From contig OX638379.1 of the NCBI GenBank assembly GCA_951813605.1, positions 5,344,062-5,408,061 of the forward strand: DNA of 64,000 nt. Direction: 5' to 3'. The translations under genes were made by a program, and so were the position numbers. Source of the DNA: an uncultured Bryobacterales bacterium. Lineage in GTDB: Bacteria > Acidobacteriota > Terriglobia > Bryobacterales > UBA6623. Below the pieces are notes generated by a model. The model saw only the letters and a program-made list of their open reading frames with translations, was not told where the DNA came from and did not search any database. This document shows positions 17,945-27,151 of this stretch, in pieces; within the stretch, counting starts at the first letter, position 1, and the number at the start of each line of letters is the position of its first letter.

Positions 17945-20428
17945 CTAGAACGAGAAGAGCAACGTACCGGTTGCGATCGCCACGCCGCCGTCGCCTTCCT
18001 CCAGATCGCCTTCGCCCTCCGGTAAGTCCAGCCTGCGGTAGTACAGCCCGTCGGGTCCCTGGAAGATCTCGATTTCCGCGGGCCTCGGGAGACGATCTTG
18101 GATGAGCGCCTCCGAAAGGGGGTCTTCGATGCACCGTTGAAGCGCCCGGCGCAGAGGGCGCGCGCCGTAGCTGCGATCTCCTAGAGTCGTGTCGAGCACG
18201 TATTGGGCCGCATCGTCGGCGAGCCGGACCTGCAGGCCCTTGTTGAGGAGATTGAGGTTGATCTGGCCGACCATCAGCTGCACGATAGCCCGGAGATCGT
18301 CGTCGCTGAGCGAGTGGAAAATAATGGTTTCGTCGATTCGGTTCAGGAATTCCGGATTGAAGATGCGCTTGACTTCGTTAAGCACCTCCTGCTCGGCCTT
18401 CGAGTCGGAATACGCTCTCGAAGTCCCTTGGAACCCCATCGGCGTCTTGGTTTGCAGGTGGCGGGCCCCGATATTCGAGGTCATCACTACGATGGTGTTC
18501 TTGAAGTCGACCGTGCTCCCCAATCCATCGGTCAGCTGGCCGTCTTCAAAAACCTGCAGCAAGATGCTGAACAGGTCCGGATGGGCCTTTTCTATTTCGT
18601 CCAGCAGGACGATGGAGTACGGGGCGCGCTTGACGCGCTCTGTCAGCTGGCCGCCTTCCTCGTAACCCACGTAGCCGGGAGGGGAACCGATCAGCTTCGA
18701 CACAGAGTGCTTCTCCATGAACTCGGACATGTCGAAGCGGATCAGCGATTTCTCGCTGCCGAAGAGGCATTCGGCAAGCGCGCGTGCCACCTCCGTCTTG
18801 CCGACTCCTGTCGGGCCCAGAAACAGGAACGAGCCCGCCGGGCGATTCACGGCCTTGAGACCCGCCCGAGAGCGGCGGATAGCACGGGCCAAGGCAGAAA
18901 TCGCGCTGTCCTGACTGACAATTCGCTTGTGCAACTCGTCCTCTAGGCGGAGCAGCTTTTCCATCTCCTCTTCTTTGATCGCGGTCATGGGCACGCCGGT
19001 CCACCGGGCCACCACTTCCTCGATATCGTCCTTGCCCACGGTGGCCATCACCGCTTGGTCCATTTCCTGCTTCTTTTGAAGCCGGCGCAAGTTCTCGCGC
19101 TCCTTGCGCTCTTCGTCGGAATAGAAGCGGGCTTTCTCAAACTCGTGATTCGCGATCGCGTTTTCCATGCGGTGAACGATGAACTTGATCCGTTTGTGGA
19201 TCTCGGCGCTCTCGTCCGACATTTTCGTCTGCTGGAGCTTTACCCGTGCGCCCGCTTCGTCTAGCAGGTCAATTGCCTTGTCCGGGAGGAAGCGGTCGGG
19301 GATGTATCGAATCGAGCTGTAGACCGCCGATTCGACTGCTTCGTCCGTGTAGACGACAGCATGGAATTTCTCGTATCGCTCCTTGATCCCAAGAAGCACT
19401 TGGATCGCCTCTTGCTCGGAGGGCGGACTGACCTTGACAGCTTGGAACCGACGTTCCAAGGACCGGTCCCGCTCGATCGACTTGCGAAACTCGGCAGGCG
19501 TCGTCGCCCCAATGCATTGGATCTCGCCACGCGAAAGAGCCGGCTTGAGGATGTTGGCCGCGTCGAGCGATCCTTCGGCCGATCCGGCACCTACCAATGT
19601 GTGCAGCTCGTCGATGAAGATGATCGAGTTCCGATTCTCCATCAACTCCTTCATGATCGTCTTCAGGCGCTCCTCGAACTGGCCCCGGTACTTGGTCCCG
19701 GCGACGATCAGCGACAGGTCGAGCGACAGAATGCGCTTCTCGGAAAGGAAAGGCAGGACGACGCCGCTTGCTATGCGCTGGGCGAGCCCTTCCACGATGG
19801 CCGTCTTGCCCACGCCAGGCTCGCCGATCAGAACGGGATTGTTCTTGGTGCGGCGGCAGAGGATCTGCACGACCCGCTCCATCTCGCCCTCGCGACCGAT
19901 CAATGGATCGAGCTTGCCGTCGGATGCCTCCTGCGTCAGGTCGCGGCTGAATTCGGCAAGGATCGAGGTTTCCTTCGGCCTGCTCGAAAGCATTTTTTCG
20001 GACTGGACACGTGCAAGCTCCTCCCGAATTGTCGAAAGGCGGAGCCCCCGCTCGTGGAGAATCTCCGCCGCAAAGCACTTCTCCTCCCGGAGGAGGCCGA
20101 GCAGCAAATGCTCCGTTCCGATGTGCTTGTGCGAGAGGCGCTCGGCCTCCTCCGCCGCGTAGGCGAGCACACGCTTGCATTCGTGACTCAGCGGCAGGTC
20201 GACAGACGTGGAGACCTTTTCGCGAACCGTCGTATGGGCTTCGATCTGCTTGCGGATCGAGTCAACGGCTCCGTGAGATCGCAAGAAGCGGTTCGCTAAG
20301 GCCTTGTCTTCCCGTATCAGGCCCAGCAGCAGGTGCTCGGTCTCGATGTATGGGCTACCGAATTGGCTTGCCTCGTAGCGGGCAAAGAATATTACCCGCC
20401 GGGCTTTCTCGGTATATCGTTCAAACAT
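17945..20428 (-). CDS. clpC: ATP-dependent Clp protease ATP-binding subunit ClpC
   Basis: 827 residues from the ATG that begins MFERYTEKARRVIFFARYEA, the family N-terminus; a frame 12 codons longer exists but is not conserved-looking. Order: two Clp_N repeats (1-145), first AAA+ domain with GEPGVGKTAIVEG, a middle coiled coil of about 60-80 residues, second AAA+ domain with GPTGVGKTEVARA, and the D2-small domain. A TPMGFQ loop in the second AAA+ domain corresponds to the ClpP-docking IGF/VGF loop, so it should feed ClpP; no clpP is in the window. It unfolds damaged or tagged proteins. An extended -10 (TGGTATGAT, minus strand, 20503-20495) lies about 70 bp upstream. Confidence 0.93.
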   Translation of the reverse strand: MFERYTEKARRVIFFARYEASQFGSPYIETEHLLLGLIREDKALANRFLRSHGAVDSIRKQIEAHTTVREKVSTSVDLPLSHECKRVLAYAAEEAERLSHKHIGTEHLLLGLLREEKCFAAEILHERGLRLSTIREELARVQSEKMLSSRPKETSILAEFSRDLTQEASDGKLDPLIGREGEMERVVQILCRRTKNNPVLIGEPGVGKTAIVEGLAQRIASGVVLPFLSEKRILSLDLSLIVAGTKYRGQFEERLKTIMKELMENRNSIIFIDELHTLVGAGSAEGSLDAANILKPALSRGEIQCIGATTPAEFRKSIERDRSLERRFQAVKVSPPSEQEAIQVLLGIKERYEKFHAVVYTDEAVESAVYSSIRYIPDRFLPDKAIDLLDEAGARVKLQQTKMSDESAEIHKRIKFIVHRMENAIANHEFEKARFYSDEERKERENLRRLQKKQEMDQAVMATVGKDDIEEVVARWTGVPMTAIKEEEMEKLLRLEDELHKRIVSQDSAISALARAIRRSRAGLKAVNRPAGSFLFLGPTGVGKTEVARALAECLFGSEKSLIRFDMSEFMEKHSVSKLIGSPPGYVGYEEGGQLTERVKRAPYSIVLLDEIEKAHPDLFSILLQVFEDGQLTDGLGSTVDFKNTIVVMTSNIGARHLQTKTPMGFQGTSRAYSDSKAEQEVLNEVKRIFNPEFLNRIDETIIFHSLSDDDLRAIVQLMVGQINLNLLNKGLQVRLADDAAQYVLDTTLGDRSYGARPLRRALQRCIEDPLSEALIQDRLPRPAEIEIFQGPDGLYYRRLDLPEGEGDLEEGDGGVAIATGTLLFSF

Positions 20429-20494
20429 GGGATCCGAAAGCGCTTCCCGGTGCGCGCGAAGCACCGCCCGGCCGGCGCCCGTCCTGTGTGGATC

Positions 20495-20503
20495 ATCATA
20501 CCA
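20495..20503 (-). promoter_or_regulatory. Extended -10 element upstream of clpC
   Basis: The minus strand reads TGGTATGAT, an extended -10, 67 bp before the chosen clpC ATG. No strong -35 is seen, which is usual for extended -10 promoters. Confidence 0.4.
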
Positions 20504-20570
20504 GCACGAGCCTTCTGGAATGCCGGGTTCCGTCCGGGATCTCGACCGCCGGACACTGTTGGCTCAGGAA

Positions 20571-21131
20571 TCAATCTTCCAGCAGTTCCCGCATGGTGAA
20601 GAGCGCATCGAATTCATACCCTAGGGAAGTGATCGCCTCGCAGGCTCCTTGCTCGCGATCCACCATGCAGCAGGCACCCAGAACCTCCATGCCGGCGGCC
20701 TTGACCCGTTCGATGGCTTGCACAGTCGAGCCGCCGGTCGTGCAAACATCGTCCAACACTACGCAGCGGACGCCCTTCGGGCTTGCAATCCCTTCCACAT
20801 AGCGCTTGCTACCGTGGCCCTTCTCGGCCTTGCGTACCACGAACGCGTTGACGAGCTCGCCGGTTTCTTGGGACTCCCGGGCAACCGCGCAGGCCACGGG
20901 ATCGGCCCCCATGGTCAAACCGCCCGCGACTTCCGGCCTCCAACCGCGGTGTCGAAACAGAGCAAGCATTAGACGCCCGATAAGAGGCATAGCCTCACTG
21001 CGCAACGTTGTCAGTCGGCAGTCGACGTACACGTTGCTACGAATGCCCGACGCTAGAACAAAGTCCCCTCGAAGAACCGAATGCCGGAGAAGAATCTCCT
21101 GCAGCTTTGCCCGGTCGTTAGCAAGATTCAT
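20571..21131 (-). CDS. pyrE: Orotate phosphoribosyltransferase
   Basis: 186 residues. The PRPP-binding motif is CVVLDDVCTTGGST. The flexible catalytic loop is the segment around VVRKAEKGHGSKRYVEG, and VLASGIRSNVYVDCR is the orotate-side region. It converts orotate plus PRPP to OMP in pyrimidine synthesis. It lies 45 bp after aroC on the same strand, probably co-transcribed. Confidence 0.93.
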   Translation of the reverse strand: MNLANDRAKLQEILLRHSVLRGDFVLASGIRSNVYVDCRLTTLRSEAMPLIGRLMLALFRHRGWRPEVAGGLTMGADPVACAVARESQETGELVNAFVVRKAEKGHGSKRYVEGIASPKGVRCVVLDDVCTTGGSTVQAIERVKAAGMEVLGACCMVDREQGACEAITSLGYEFDALFTMRELLED

Positions 21132-21176
21132 CGCCTATGCCATTCGCTCACGTAGGTCGGAGAACTCGTTGCAGCA

Positions 21177-22349
21177 CTAGAAGAGGCGCACTTGCTCCAA
21201 GTAGCCGTCATGGTTGCGTCGGATCTCTGCAAGCGAGTCGCCGCCGAATTTCTCCAGGAATGCCTTGGCGACTGTCATCGCTACCATGGCTTCGCCGATT
21301 ACGCCGGCCGCGGGGACGACAGCGACATCGGATCGCTCGTACGCCGCGCTCGCGGATTCTCGCGTGGAAAGGTCGACGGATTCCAGTGGCCGCCGCAGCG
21401 TGGAGATTGGCTTGAGGTAACCGCGCACCACGATGTCCTGGCCGTTCGTGATGCCGCCCTCCAAGCCGCCTGCCTTGTTGGAGCCTCGGTAGAACTGGCG
21501 CGCCTGCTTGTTGTAGTGGATGGTGTCTTGCACTTTGGAGCCGGGCGAGGCGGCCTGCAGGGAGGCCGACCCCACTTCGACTCCCTTGACAGCCTGCATC
21601 GACACGATGGCTTGGGCCAGCCTTCCGTCGAGTTTCGAGTCCCAGCTTGTGTGGGAGCCCAGGCCGGGCGGAACATCATGAACGACCACTTCAAATACCC
21701 CGCCCCGCGTGTCGCCGGTTCTGTAGGCTGTGTCGACCACCTTTTTCATTTCTTGCTCGGTATCGGGATCGACGCAATTGAGGAGCACCTCGCTTTTCGC
21801 CTCCAGCGCTTTCAGCTCCTCCCAAGTCGCGGGTCTCTCCAGTACCGCGTCCCCGACCGCGACGACATGGCTCAAGACCTCGATGCCGAACTCCCTGAGC
21901 AAGAGCTTTGCGAAGCCGCCGACCGCGACGCGCGCGGCAGTCTCGCGGGCACTCGCCCGTTCAAGGATGTAACGTGCCTCCGGGTAGTTGTACTTGATGC
22001 AGCCGGCCAGATCGGCGTGTCCCGGGCGTGGCCGGTTCACCGGTCTTGCCTGCTCCGCGGAACCCTCGTAGTCTTGGACCGGGAGCGTCTCGGTCCAGTT
22101 CTTCCAGTCTCTATTGCGGAGTAGCACGGCGATCGGAGAGCCGATCGTCTTGCCGTGGCGCACGCCGGAGAGGATATGCGCCTCGTCGCTCTCGATCTTC
22201 ATCCGCCCGCCGCGGCCGTAACCCTGCTGGCGGCGCCAGAGGTCGCGGTTGATCCGGGGCAAGTCGGCAGGAACGCCGGCTGGCATGCCGGAAAGGGTGG
22301 CGACGAGCGCCTCGCCGTGCGACTCGCCAGCGGTGACGAAACTTAGCAT
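21177..22349 (-). CDS. aroC: Chorismate synthase
   Basis: 390 residues, full length. The N-terminus has TAGESHGEALVATLSGMPAG, the family signature, followed by RRQQGYGRGGRMKIE and SGVRHGKTIGSPIAV. The FMN-dependent enzyme makes chorismate from EPSP. It heads a minus-strand group with pyrE and is divergent from rlmB across 63 bp, so the two may share a control region. Confidence 0.95.
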   Translation of the reverse strand: MLSFVTAGESHGEALVATLSGMPAGVPADLPRINRDLWRRQQGYGRGGRMKIESDEAHILSGVRHGKTIGSPIAVLLRNRDWKNWTETLPVQDYEGSAEQARPVNRPRPGHADLAGCIKYNYPEARYILERASARETAARVAVGGFAKLLLREFGIEVLSHVVAVGDAVLERPATWEELKALEAKSEVLLNCVDPDTEQEMKKVVDTAYRTGDTRGGVFEVVVHDVPPGLGSHTSWDSKLDGRLAQAIVSMQAVKGVEVGSASLQAASPGSKVQDTIHYNKQARQFYRGSNKAGGLEGGITNGQDIVVRGYLKPISTLRRPLESVDLSTRESASAAYERSDVAVVPAAGVIGEAMVAMTVAKAFLEKFGGDSLAEIRRNHDGYLEQVRLF

Positions 22350-22394
22350 TCAACGCAAGGGTGGATAACGGGGCAAGGCGGAAATCAGAGCCTC

Positions 22395-22400
22395 TATTAT
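22395..22400 (+). promoter_or_regulatory. Possible -10 element of rlmB
   Basis: TATTAT ends 12 bp before the rlmB ATG, which would give a 5'-leader of only about 5 bases. The flanking GCCT and AGGC form a small inverted repeat. Confidence 0.3.
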
Positions 22401-22412
22401 AGGCTTCAGTCC

Positions 22413-23162
22413 ATGCAGCGACTCGTCGGCATCCATGCGGTCTCCGCCGCGCTCCGCTCGGCACGGGAGGGGGGCGGGCGCATCGACCGAGTCCTGATTG
22501 CTCGCGGCGCTCGGAATACCAGGCTGAGACCGCTGATCGGAGAGTGCGGCCAACTCGGAATTCCGGTTCGGCTCGAGTCTCGCGGGGCGCTCCAGAGGAT
22601 CGCAGGAACCAAGGCACATCAGAATATCGTTGCCATCTCATCTGCGGGACCGTACCAAGCACTCGAGCAAGTGCTGGATGGCGCTGGCGACTCTTGCACG
22701 GTGGTCGTCTTGGACTCGGTTCAGGACCCGCATAACCTAGGGGCGGTCATCCGCACCGCGGATGGGGCAGGCGCCGCCGCCGTCGTCATACCCGAGCGAC
22801 GCGCGGCAGGCTTGGGTGACGCTGCCGCCAAGTCGGCTGCGGGTGCGTTGGAGTCGGTCCCCGTGGTCCGCGTGAAGAACCTCGGCCGAGCACTGGAGCA
22901 ACTCAAGGCGGCTGACTTCTGGGTGTACGGGCTGGACGCGGCAGCCGACAACGACTATGACGCTATTGAATACGCGGCACGCTGCGCAGTGGTAATGGGC
23001 GGAGAAAGCCGAGGCATGCGGGCAAAAGTGGCAGCACGATGCGACTTTCTGCTGCGCATTCCGCTGGCCGGCAGCGTGTCCTCGCTCAACGTTTCGGTGG
23101 CTGCCGGAATTGCTCTGTTCGAAGTGCATCGCCAGCGTCGCCACCGTAGCGGCCGCGACTAG
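22413..23162 (+). CDS. rlmB: 23S rRNA (guanosine-2'-O-)-methyltransferase RlmB (TrmH/SpoU family)
   Basis: 249 residues. The N-terminal substrate-binding domain (about 1-80) begins VGIHAVSAALRS. The SPOUT knot follows with motif 1 LDSVQDPHNLGAVIRTADG, motif 2 VMGGESRGMR, and motif 3 IPLAGSVSSLNVSVAAGIALFE. The family methylates G2251 of 23S rRNA in the peptidyl-transferase centre. No Shine-Dalgarno sequence is visible before the ATG. Confidence 0.92.
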   Translation: MQRLVGIHAVSAALRSAREGGGRIDRVLIARGARNTRLRPLIGECGQLGIPVRLESRGALQRIAGTKAHQNIVAISSAGPYQALEQVLDGAGDSCTVVVLDSVQDPHNLGAVIRTADGAGAAAVVIPERRAAGLGDAAAKSAAGALESVPVVRVKNLGRALEQLKAADFWVYGLDAAADNDYDAIEYAARCAVVMGGESRGMRAKVAARCDFLLRIPLAGSVSSLNVSVAAGIALFEVHRQRRHRSGRD

Positions 23163-23379
23163 GTGCCGGTGTGCGCGAGGGAAAGTGGAGCGCTGCAATG
23201 ACGGAGCCTTGCCTTGCTCCGCTAATGGCCCAGAGGCATCTGGCCCCTGCAACCCGCATGCGATCTCGGCACAGCATGCGCTAGGTCACCCCAATCCAAC
23301 AGCTTTTTCAGGCGAGGTGTTCGCTCGCGGCCTGCTTTCGTCGATCATGGTCGAAGCAATTGGCTCCAGACGACAAGCA

Positions 23380-23385
23380 TATAAT
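23380..23385 (+). promoter_or_regulatory. Consensus -10 just before the DinB-like gene
   Basis: A perfect TATAAT ends 7 bp before the preferred ATG at 23393, with no room for a ribosome-binding site. A weak TTGGCT lies only 14 bp upstream of it. This suggests a leaderless transcript. Confidence 0.4.
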
Positions 23386-23392
23386 CCGCAAT

Positions 23393-23905
23393 ATGAACAT
23401 TGCTGAAGGATTCTTGATCGAATTCAACGAGGAAATGCGAAATACGCGCCGCATGCTCGAGCGCGTCCCGGACGAAGTTCTGGACTATCAGCCACACCCA
23501 AAATCCATGTCGATGGGTCGTTTGGCAAGTCACATCGCGGAGATGCCTGGATGGGGAGCTACCACGGCGCTGTCAGACGAACTCGACATGCAGCCCCCGC
23601 AGGGACCCGCTTTCAAGCCGTTTGAAGCAGAAAGTCGCGAGGACGTGCTCGATCATTTTGAGCGCGGTGTGGTCAAGGCCAAAGAAGCCATAGCGACGGT
23701 TACCGACGAGGCCATGATGACCGACTGGACGCTGCTCATGCACGGCAATCCGATCTTCACGATGCCGCGCATCGCTGTGCTCAAGACCATGGTCTTGAGC
23801 CACATCATCCACCACCGCGCCCAGCTTAGCGTTTACCTTCGAATGAACGATGTGGCGATTCCGGGTATGTACGGGCCGTCGGCGGATGACCACGAGGCAA
23901 GCTAG
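23393..23905 (+). CDS. DinB-family putative metal-dependent hydrolase/thiol transferase
   Basis: The ATG at 23393 gives 170 residues; an ATG 11 codons upstream is also in frame. The four-helix-bundle DinB fold is supported by three His positions: ASHIAEMPGW (about 48), LLMHGN (about 120), and HIIHHRAQLSVYLR (about 144-146). These form the metal triad of the family, and the HHRAQL ending is a strong signature. Relatives include bacillithiol and mycothiol-type transferases; most are uncharacterised. It is monocistronic and convergent with the FG-GAP gene. Confidence 0.85.
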   Translation: MNIAEGFLIEFNEEMRNTRRMLERVPDEVLDYQPHPKSMSMGRLASHIAEMPGWGATTALSDELDMQPPQGPAFKPFEAESREDVLDHFERGVVKAKEAIATVTDEAMMTDWTLLMHGNPIFTMPRIAVLKTMVLSHIIHHRAQLSVYLRMNDVAIPGMYGPSADDHEAS

Positions 23906-24128
23906 GCGCCCACCGGGGCATTGCGCTTGATCCAGCCGAGCGAAATCGCTTGATTCCAAGCTTGCTCCTGCTCTTGCACAGCGTGCCAACGGCCCTTCGG
24001 CGATCGGTCGGTTTCCACACTGCCGGCGGAGGCTCCTGCATTCAGTGCCCGGGCAGCCGAAATCGCGCTCGCTCACGTAGCTGGAGGTCGCGTGATCCGT
24101 CTCGGTCAAGATGGATTCCGGCGCTAGG

Positions 24129-25490
24129 TCAATCCGGCGCGGTCGAATCCACGCGGTCGCCGCTTGTCGTTGCCGTACCGGGATTCTCGTACCAAATGAA
24201 ACCCAGGCCGGCGCTGTCTTCGCCCGAGTTCTCTTCGGTCGTCATTGCATCCAGATCTCCATCGCCGTCCACGTCCAGTAGTTCGAGCCGGTCGAATTTG
24301 CTTCCGATCGGTCCGGATATCTCGTGGCGACTCCAAGCGGTGTCCGACACGGAGCCGTCGTAGGACAGCCAGACTATCCCCGACAGCGGTGGCTGGGCCG
24401 AGGCGTGCGACAGCACGATGTCCAGACGGCCATCCCCATCCACATCGCCAATGGCGACGCCCTTGGATTTCCCTACGTTGGCTGGATAGGCGATCTCGTG
24501 GCACTGCCAGTTCCGGCCCGCAGCGTCCAGCCGCTCGTACCAGCGCAACCGGCTAGGGTTTCCACTTGAGCCCGAGACCTCACCGTTCTTCCCCTCGCGT
24601 GGCTCGTTCACCCGCAAAGGGACCACGACGTCGCGGTCGCCGTCGCCGTCCAGATCGTGCAGTCGCAGAAACATCGCCTCCACATTTGGCTCGCTAATGA
24701 AATGATTCCGCCACTTCCTGGCAGAGTCGCCCTTGCCACCTGGGTTCTCCAGCCAGCGCGCGCCCTGCAATCCGGCGTCCGTGCGACGGTCCGAAACGAC
24801 GATGTCCGCATCGCCGTCGCCGTCCATGTCGTGCGCGATCAGCGACATCACCCAGCCCACATCGCCGATTTCGTGGAACTTCCAGGCGGCAAGGTCTCGC
24901 TTGCCAACCGCCGGCGCCTCGAACCACGCGATCTTCGCGTCGGGTCCCTTGCCGCCCGCCACGATGTCCGAATGACCGTCTTCGTTCACGTCGACGGCAG
25001 TGGAGAACATCCATTTCCTGTCGCCGGCCAGTTCTCTTGGGAATCGCGCAGTTGACCACCCCGCGGAATTTGCGTACCCGCCTGTCGTTGGCGCGAAATG
25101 CACTATCAGACTGCGAGAACCTCCCTCGGTCGCGCTGATGACATCGACTCGGCCGTCGGCGTCCACGTCCGCCATCACCGCGTCTTCGACTGCCGACGCG
25201 GGCCCGACGTCGATTCTGGGCCACCCCCGCTTCGCGGCTGGCCTGGCGCCGGGATTCAGGTAGAGTCGCGACGTCCCCGCCTGCTCCCAGCCGACCGTCA
25301 CATCCAGATCGCCATCACCATCAGCGTCACGCAGCCGCACTCCGTCGCCGCCACTCAGGCCGTGGTCGACGGCATGGCGTTGCCAGGGTGCTTTCCCTTC
25401 GCGGGCCGCTGCAGAGGCTAGGGCCAGCGTCATCGGCGCTGCAAGTACGAAAGATGCTATGCGCGGCGGACTCACGGTCTTGATTGCCAT
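24129..25490 (-). CDS. Exported FG-GAP/VCBS repeat protein
   Basis: 453 residues with a signal peptide (about 1-29, ending at an Ala-rich site). It has about seven calcium-loop repeats of the DxDxDGxxD type, at roughly residues 55, 108, 169, 217, 277, 350 and 410, each followed by an aromatic WFE/WYE/WYEN strand every 55-70 residues. This is the integrin-alpha-like beta-propeller pattern. Such proteins sit in the periplasm or on the surface and may bind polymers; no catalytic motif is visible. It ends convergently with the DinB gene. Confidence 0.85.
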   Translation of the reverse strand: MAIKTVSPPRIASFVLAAPMTLALASAAAREGKAPWQRHAVDHGLSGGDGVRLRDADGDGDLDVTVGWEQAGTSRLYLNPGARPAAKRGWPRIDVGPASAVEDAVMADVDADGRVDVISATEGGSRSLIVHFAPTTGGYANSAGWSTARFPRELAGDRKWMFSTAVDVNEDGHSDIVAGGKGPDAKIAWFEAPAVGKRDLAAWKFHEIGDVGWVMSLIAHDMDGDGDADIVVSDRRTDAGLQGARWLENPGGKGDSARKWRNHFISEPNVEAMFLRLHDLDGDGDRDVVVPLRVNEPREGKNGEVSGSSGNPSRLRWYERLDAAGRNWQCHEIAYPANVGKSKGVAIGDVDGDGRLDIVLSHASAQPPLSGIVWLSYDGSVSDTAWSRHEISGPIGSKFDRLELLDVDGDGDLDAMTTEENSGEDSAGLGFIWYENPGTATTSGDRVDSTAPD

Positions 25491-25896
25491 ACGATTCCCC
25501 CGACGTGGAGCCCGGGCCCGAGCAGGACGATTCCGACGACGGGCATGCCCTTGCTACGTGCAGTCCGGCCTCCGCTACCAGCCGTCGACATCCTCTTTAC
25601 GTCCCTGTAAACGCTTCGCAAGGCGCCGAGACCGATTCAGACGACCGCCGATGCGCGGGGTGATCAAATGATTGCTGCAGTGATTGTAGCCTTGCGTATC
25701 GCGTGTGTTGCGCCGGCGAGCCAGGACGTGGCGCAGATGAAAGCCGAACAAGTTGCCCTGGTATCCGAGCCCGGCGTGCAACCGAGCTCGGACGTTGTGC
25801 ACACGGAACGGAGAATCGCGTTGCCCTGACCGCAATGCACGCCTGAGGCTTGGCTACAGAGCGCGATTGATACTCTGGAACGCGCTCGACCCGACC
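25491..25896. other. Divergent intergenic region before the symporter
   Basis: About 400 bp between the FG-GAP gene (leftward) and the SDF symporter (rightward). It contains one weak small ORF, listed separately, and no hairpin or promoter that I would defend. Confidence 0.3.
25668..25829 (+). CDS. Possible small exported peptide
   Basis: 53 codons, ATG to TGA, starting with a hydrophobic run (IAAVIVALRIACVA) that looks like a short signal peptide and ending with a polar tail. There is a GGGG 7 bp before the ATG. It has no homologue I can name and may be chance. Confidence 0.2.
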   Translation: MIAAVIVALRIACVAPASQDVAQMKAEQVALVSEPGVQPSSDVVHTERRIALP

Positions 25897-27132
25897 ATGC
25901 TCCGACTCCCAAAGCTCACGCTTGCTAGCTGGATCCTGATCGCGATGGCGGTCGGCATCGTCCTCGGTCTGCTGGCGCCTCGATGGGCTGGCAAGATCGA
26001 ATTCCTCAGCACGCTCTTCCTGCGACTGATCCGGTCGATCATCGCACCGGTCTTGGTAGGGGTGTTGATCCGGGCGATCGCGGGCGCCGGGACGATCGGC
26101 GCGCTGGGCCGTCTAGGTTGGAAGTCGGCACTCTGTTTCGAGGCTGCCACGACGGTGGCCCTCTTGCTCGGCTGGTTCGCAGTCCTCTTTCTGCGCCCCG
26201 GCGAGGGCCTGACGCTGAGCGTGCCTGCATCCGGGCAGCCGGAGCCGATCGGCTTGGCCGAGGCACTTGAGTCGGCTGTGCCGACGAGCATCGTCGATGC
26301 GCTGGCCAGGGGTGACATCTTGCAGATCGTGGTCTTCTGCTTCCTATTTGGCGTCGCCTGCCTGTCAGTGGGCAAGCGGGCGCGGCCGGTGGTGGCGGTC
26401 GCCGATGCCCTGGCGGAAGTCGCTTTTCGATATACCGACTACGTCATGTGCCTAGCCCCGCTCGCTGTATGTTCCGCAGCCGCCAACGCGGTTGCCGGCG
26501 GAGGCTCCAGCACGCTTGAAGGACTCGCGGCGTTCGTGGCCTCCGCGTGGGCCGCCCAAGGCCTGTTCCTGGTGCTGGTGTTGGCAGGCGGCCTAGCCCT
26601 GTGCGGAGTACCGCTCCGAAGGTTCGCGCATTTTTCCCGCGAGCCGTTCCTCATCGGTTTTGCCACGACTTCTAGCGCCGCTGCGTTACCGAAGACCCTT
26701 GAGAACCTGGAACGATTCGGAGTTCCGCGTCGCGTTCTCGGCGTGGTTGCGCCGTTGAGTCTGAGCCTTAACCTGAATGGCAGCACGATTCAGTTGGGAA
26801 TGGCCACGCTCTTCGCGGCGCAGGCCGCGGGAATCCAGATCCCTTTAGCGCAGCAGGTAGCGATGTTGCTCACCCTCAAGCTGACGAGCAAGGGCGTCGC
26901 CGGCGTCCCGCGCGCGAATTTCGTGGTGCTCGCGGCCCTGTTCGAAGGGCACGGCCTGCCCATGGAAGCCCTCGCGGTCCTGCTAGGAATCGACGCCCTG
27001 ATAGACCCGATTCGGACGAGTGTCAATGTCGCGAGTCACTGCGCCGCGCCGACCGTGGTAGCGCGCTGGGAAGGGTGTGCGTTCCCTGCTGGAATCGATG
27101 ATGACCCGAGGCGAGGAGGGAATTCCGAATGA
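25897..27132 (+). CDS. Dicarboxylate/amino-acid:cation symporter (SDF/DAACS family)
   Basis: The ATG at 25897 gives 411 residues beginning with the first membrane helix (TLASWILIAMAVGIVLGLLAP). The family landmarks are ATTSSAAALPKTLENLERFG (hairpin 1 Ser-rich tip), NLNGSTIQ in helix 7, SKGVAGVPRANF (hairpin 2) and IDALIDPIRTSVNVASHCAA (helix 8, substrate Asp/Arg). It imports glutamate, aspartate or C4-dicarboxylates with Na+ or H+. It is monocistronic and convergent with the sulfatase 19 bp away. Confidence 0.9.
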   Translation: MLRLPKLTLASWILIAMAVGIVLGLLAPRWAGKIEFLSTLFLRLIRSIIAPVLVGVLIRAIAGAGTIGALGRLGWKSALCFEAATTVALLLGWFAVLFLRPGEGLTLSVPASGQPEPIGLAEALESAVPTSIVDALARGDILQIVVFCFLFGVACLSVGKRARPVVAVADALAEVAFRYTDYVMCLAPLAVCSAAANAVAGGGSSTLEGLAAFVASAWAAQGLFLVLVLAGGLALCGVPLRRFAHFSREPFLIGFATTSSAAALPKTLENLERFGVPRRVLGVVAPLSLSLNLNGSTIQLGMATLFAAQAAGIQIPLAQQVAMLLTLKLTSKGVAGVPRANFVVLAALFEGHGLPMEALAVLLGIDALIDPIRTSVNVASHCAAPTVVARWEGCAFPAGIDDDPRRGGNSE

Positions 27133-27151
27133 GGCCGGGGCATACAGCGCG

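Noticed and set aside
19361..20299. Plus-strand ORF of 312 codons opposite clpC
   Set aside because: Shadow of the strongly conserved ClpC frame.
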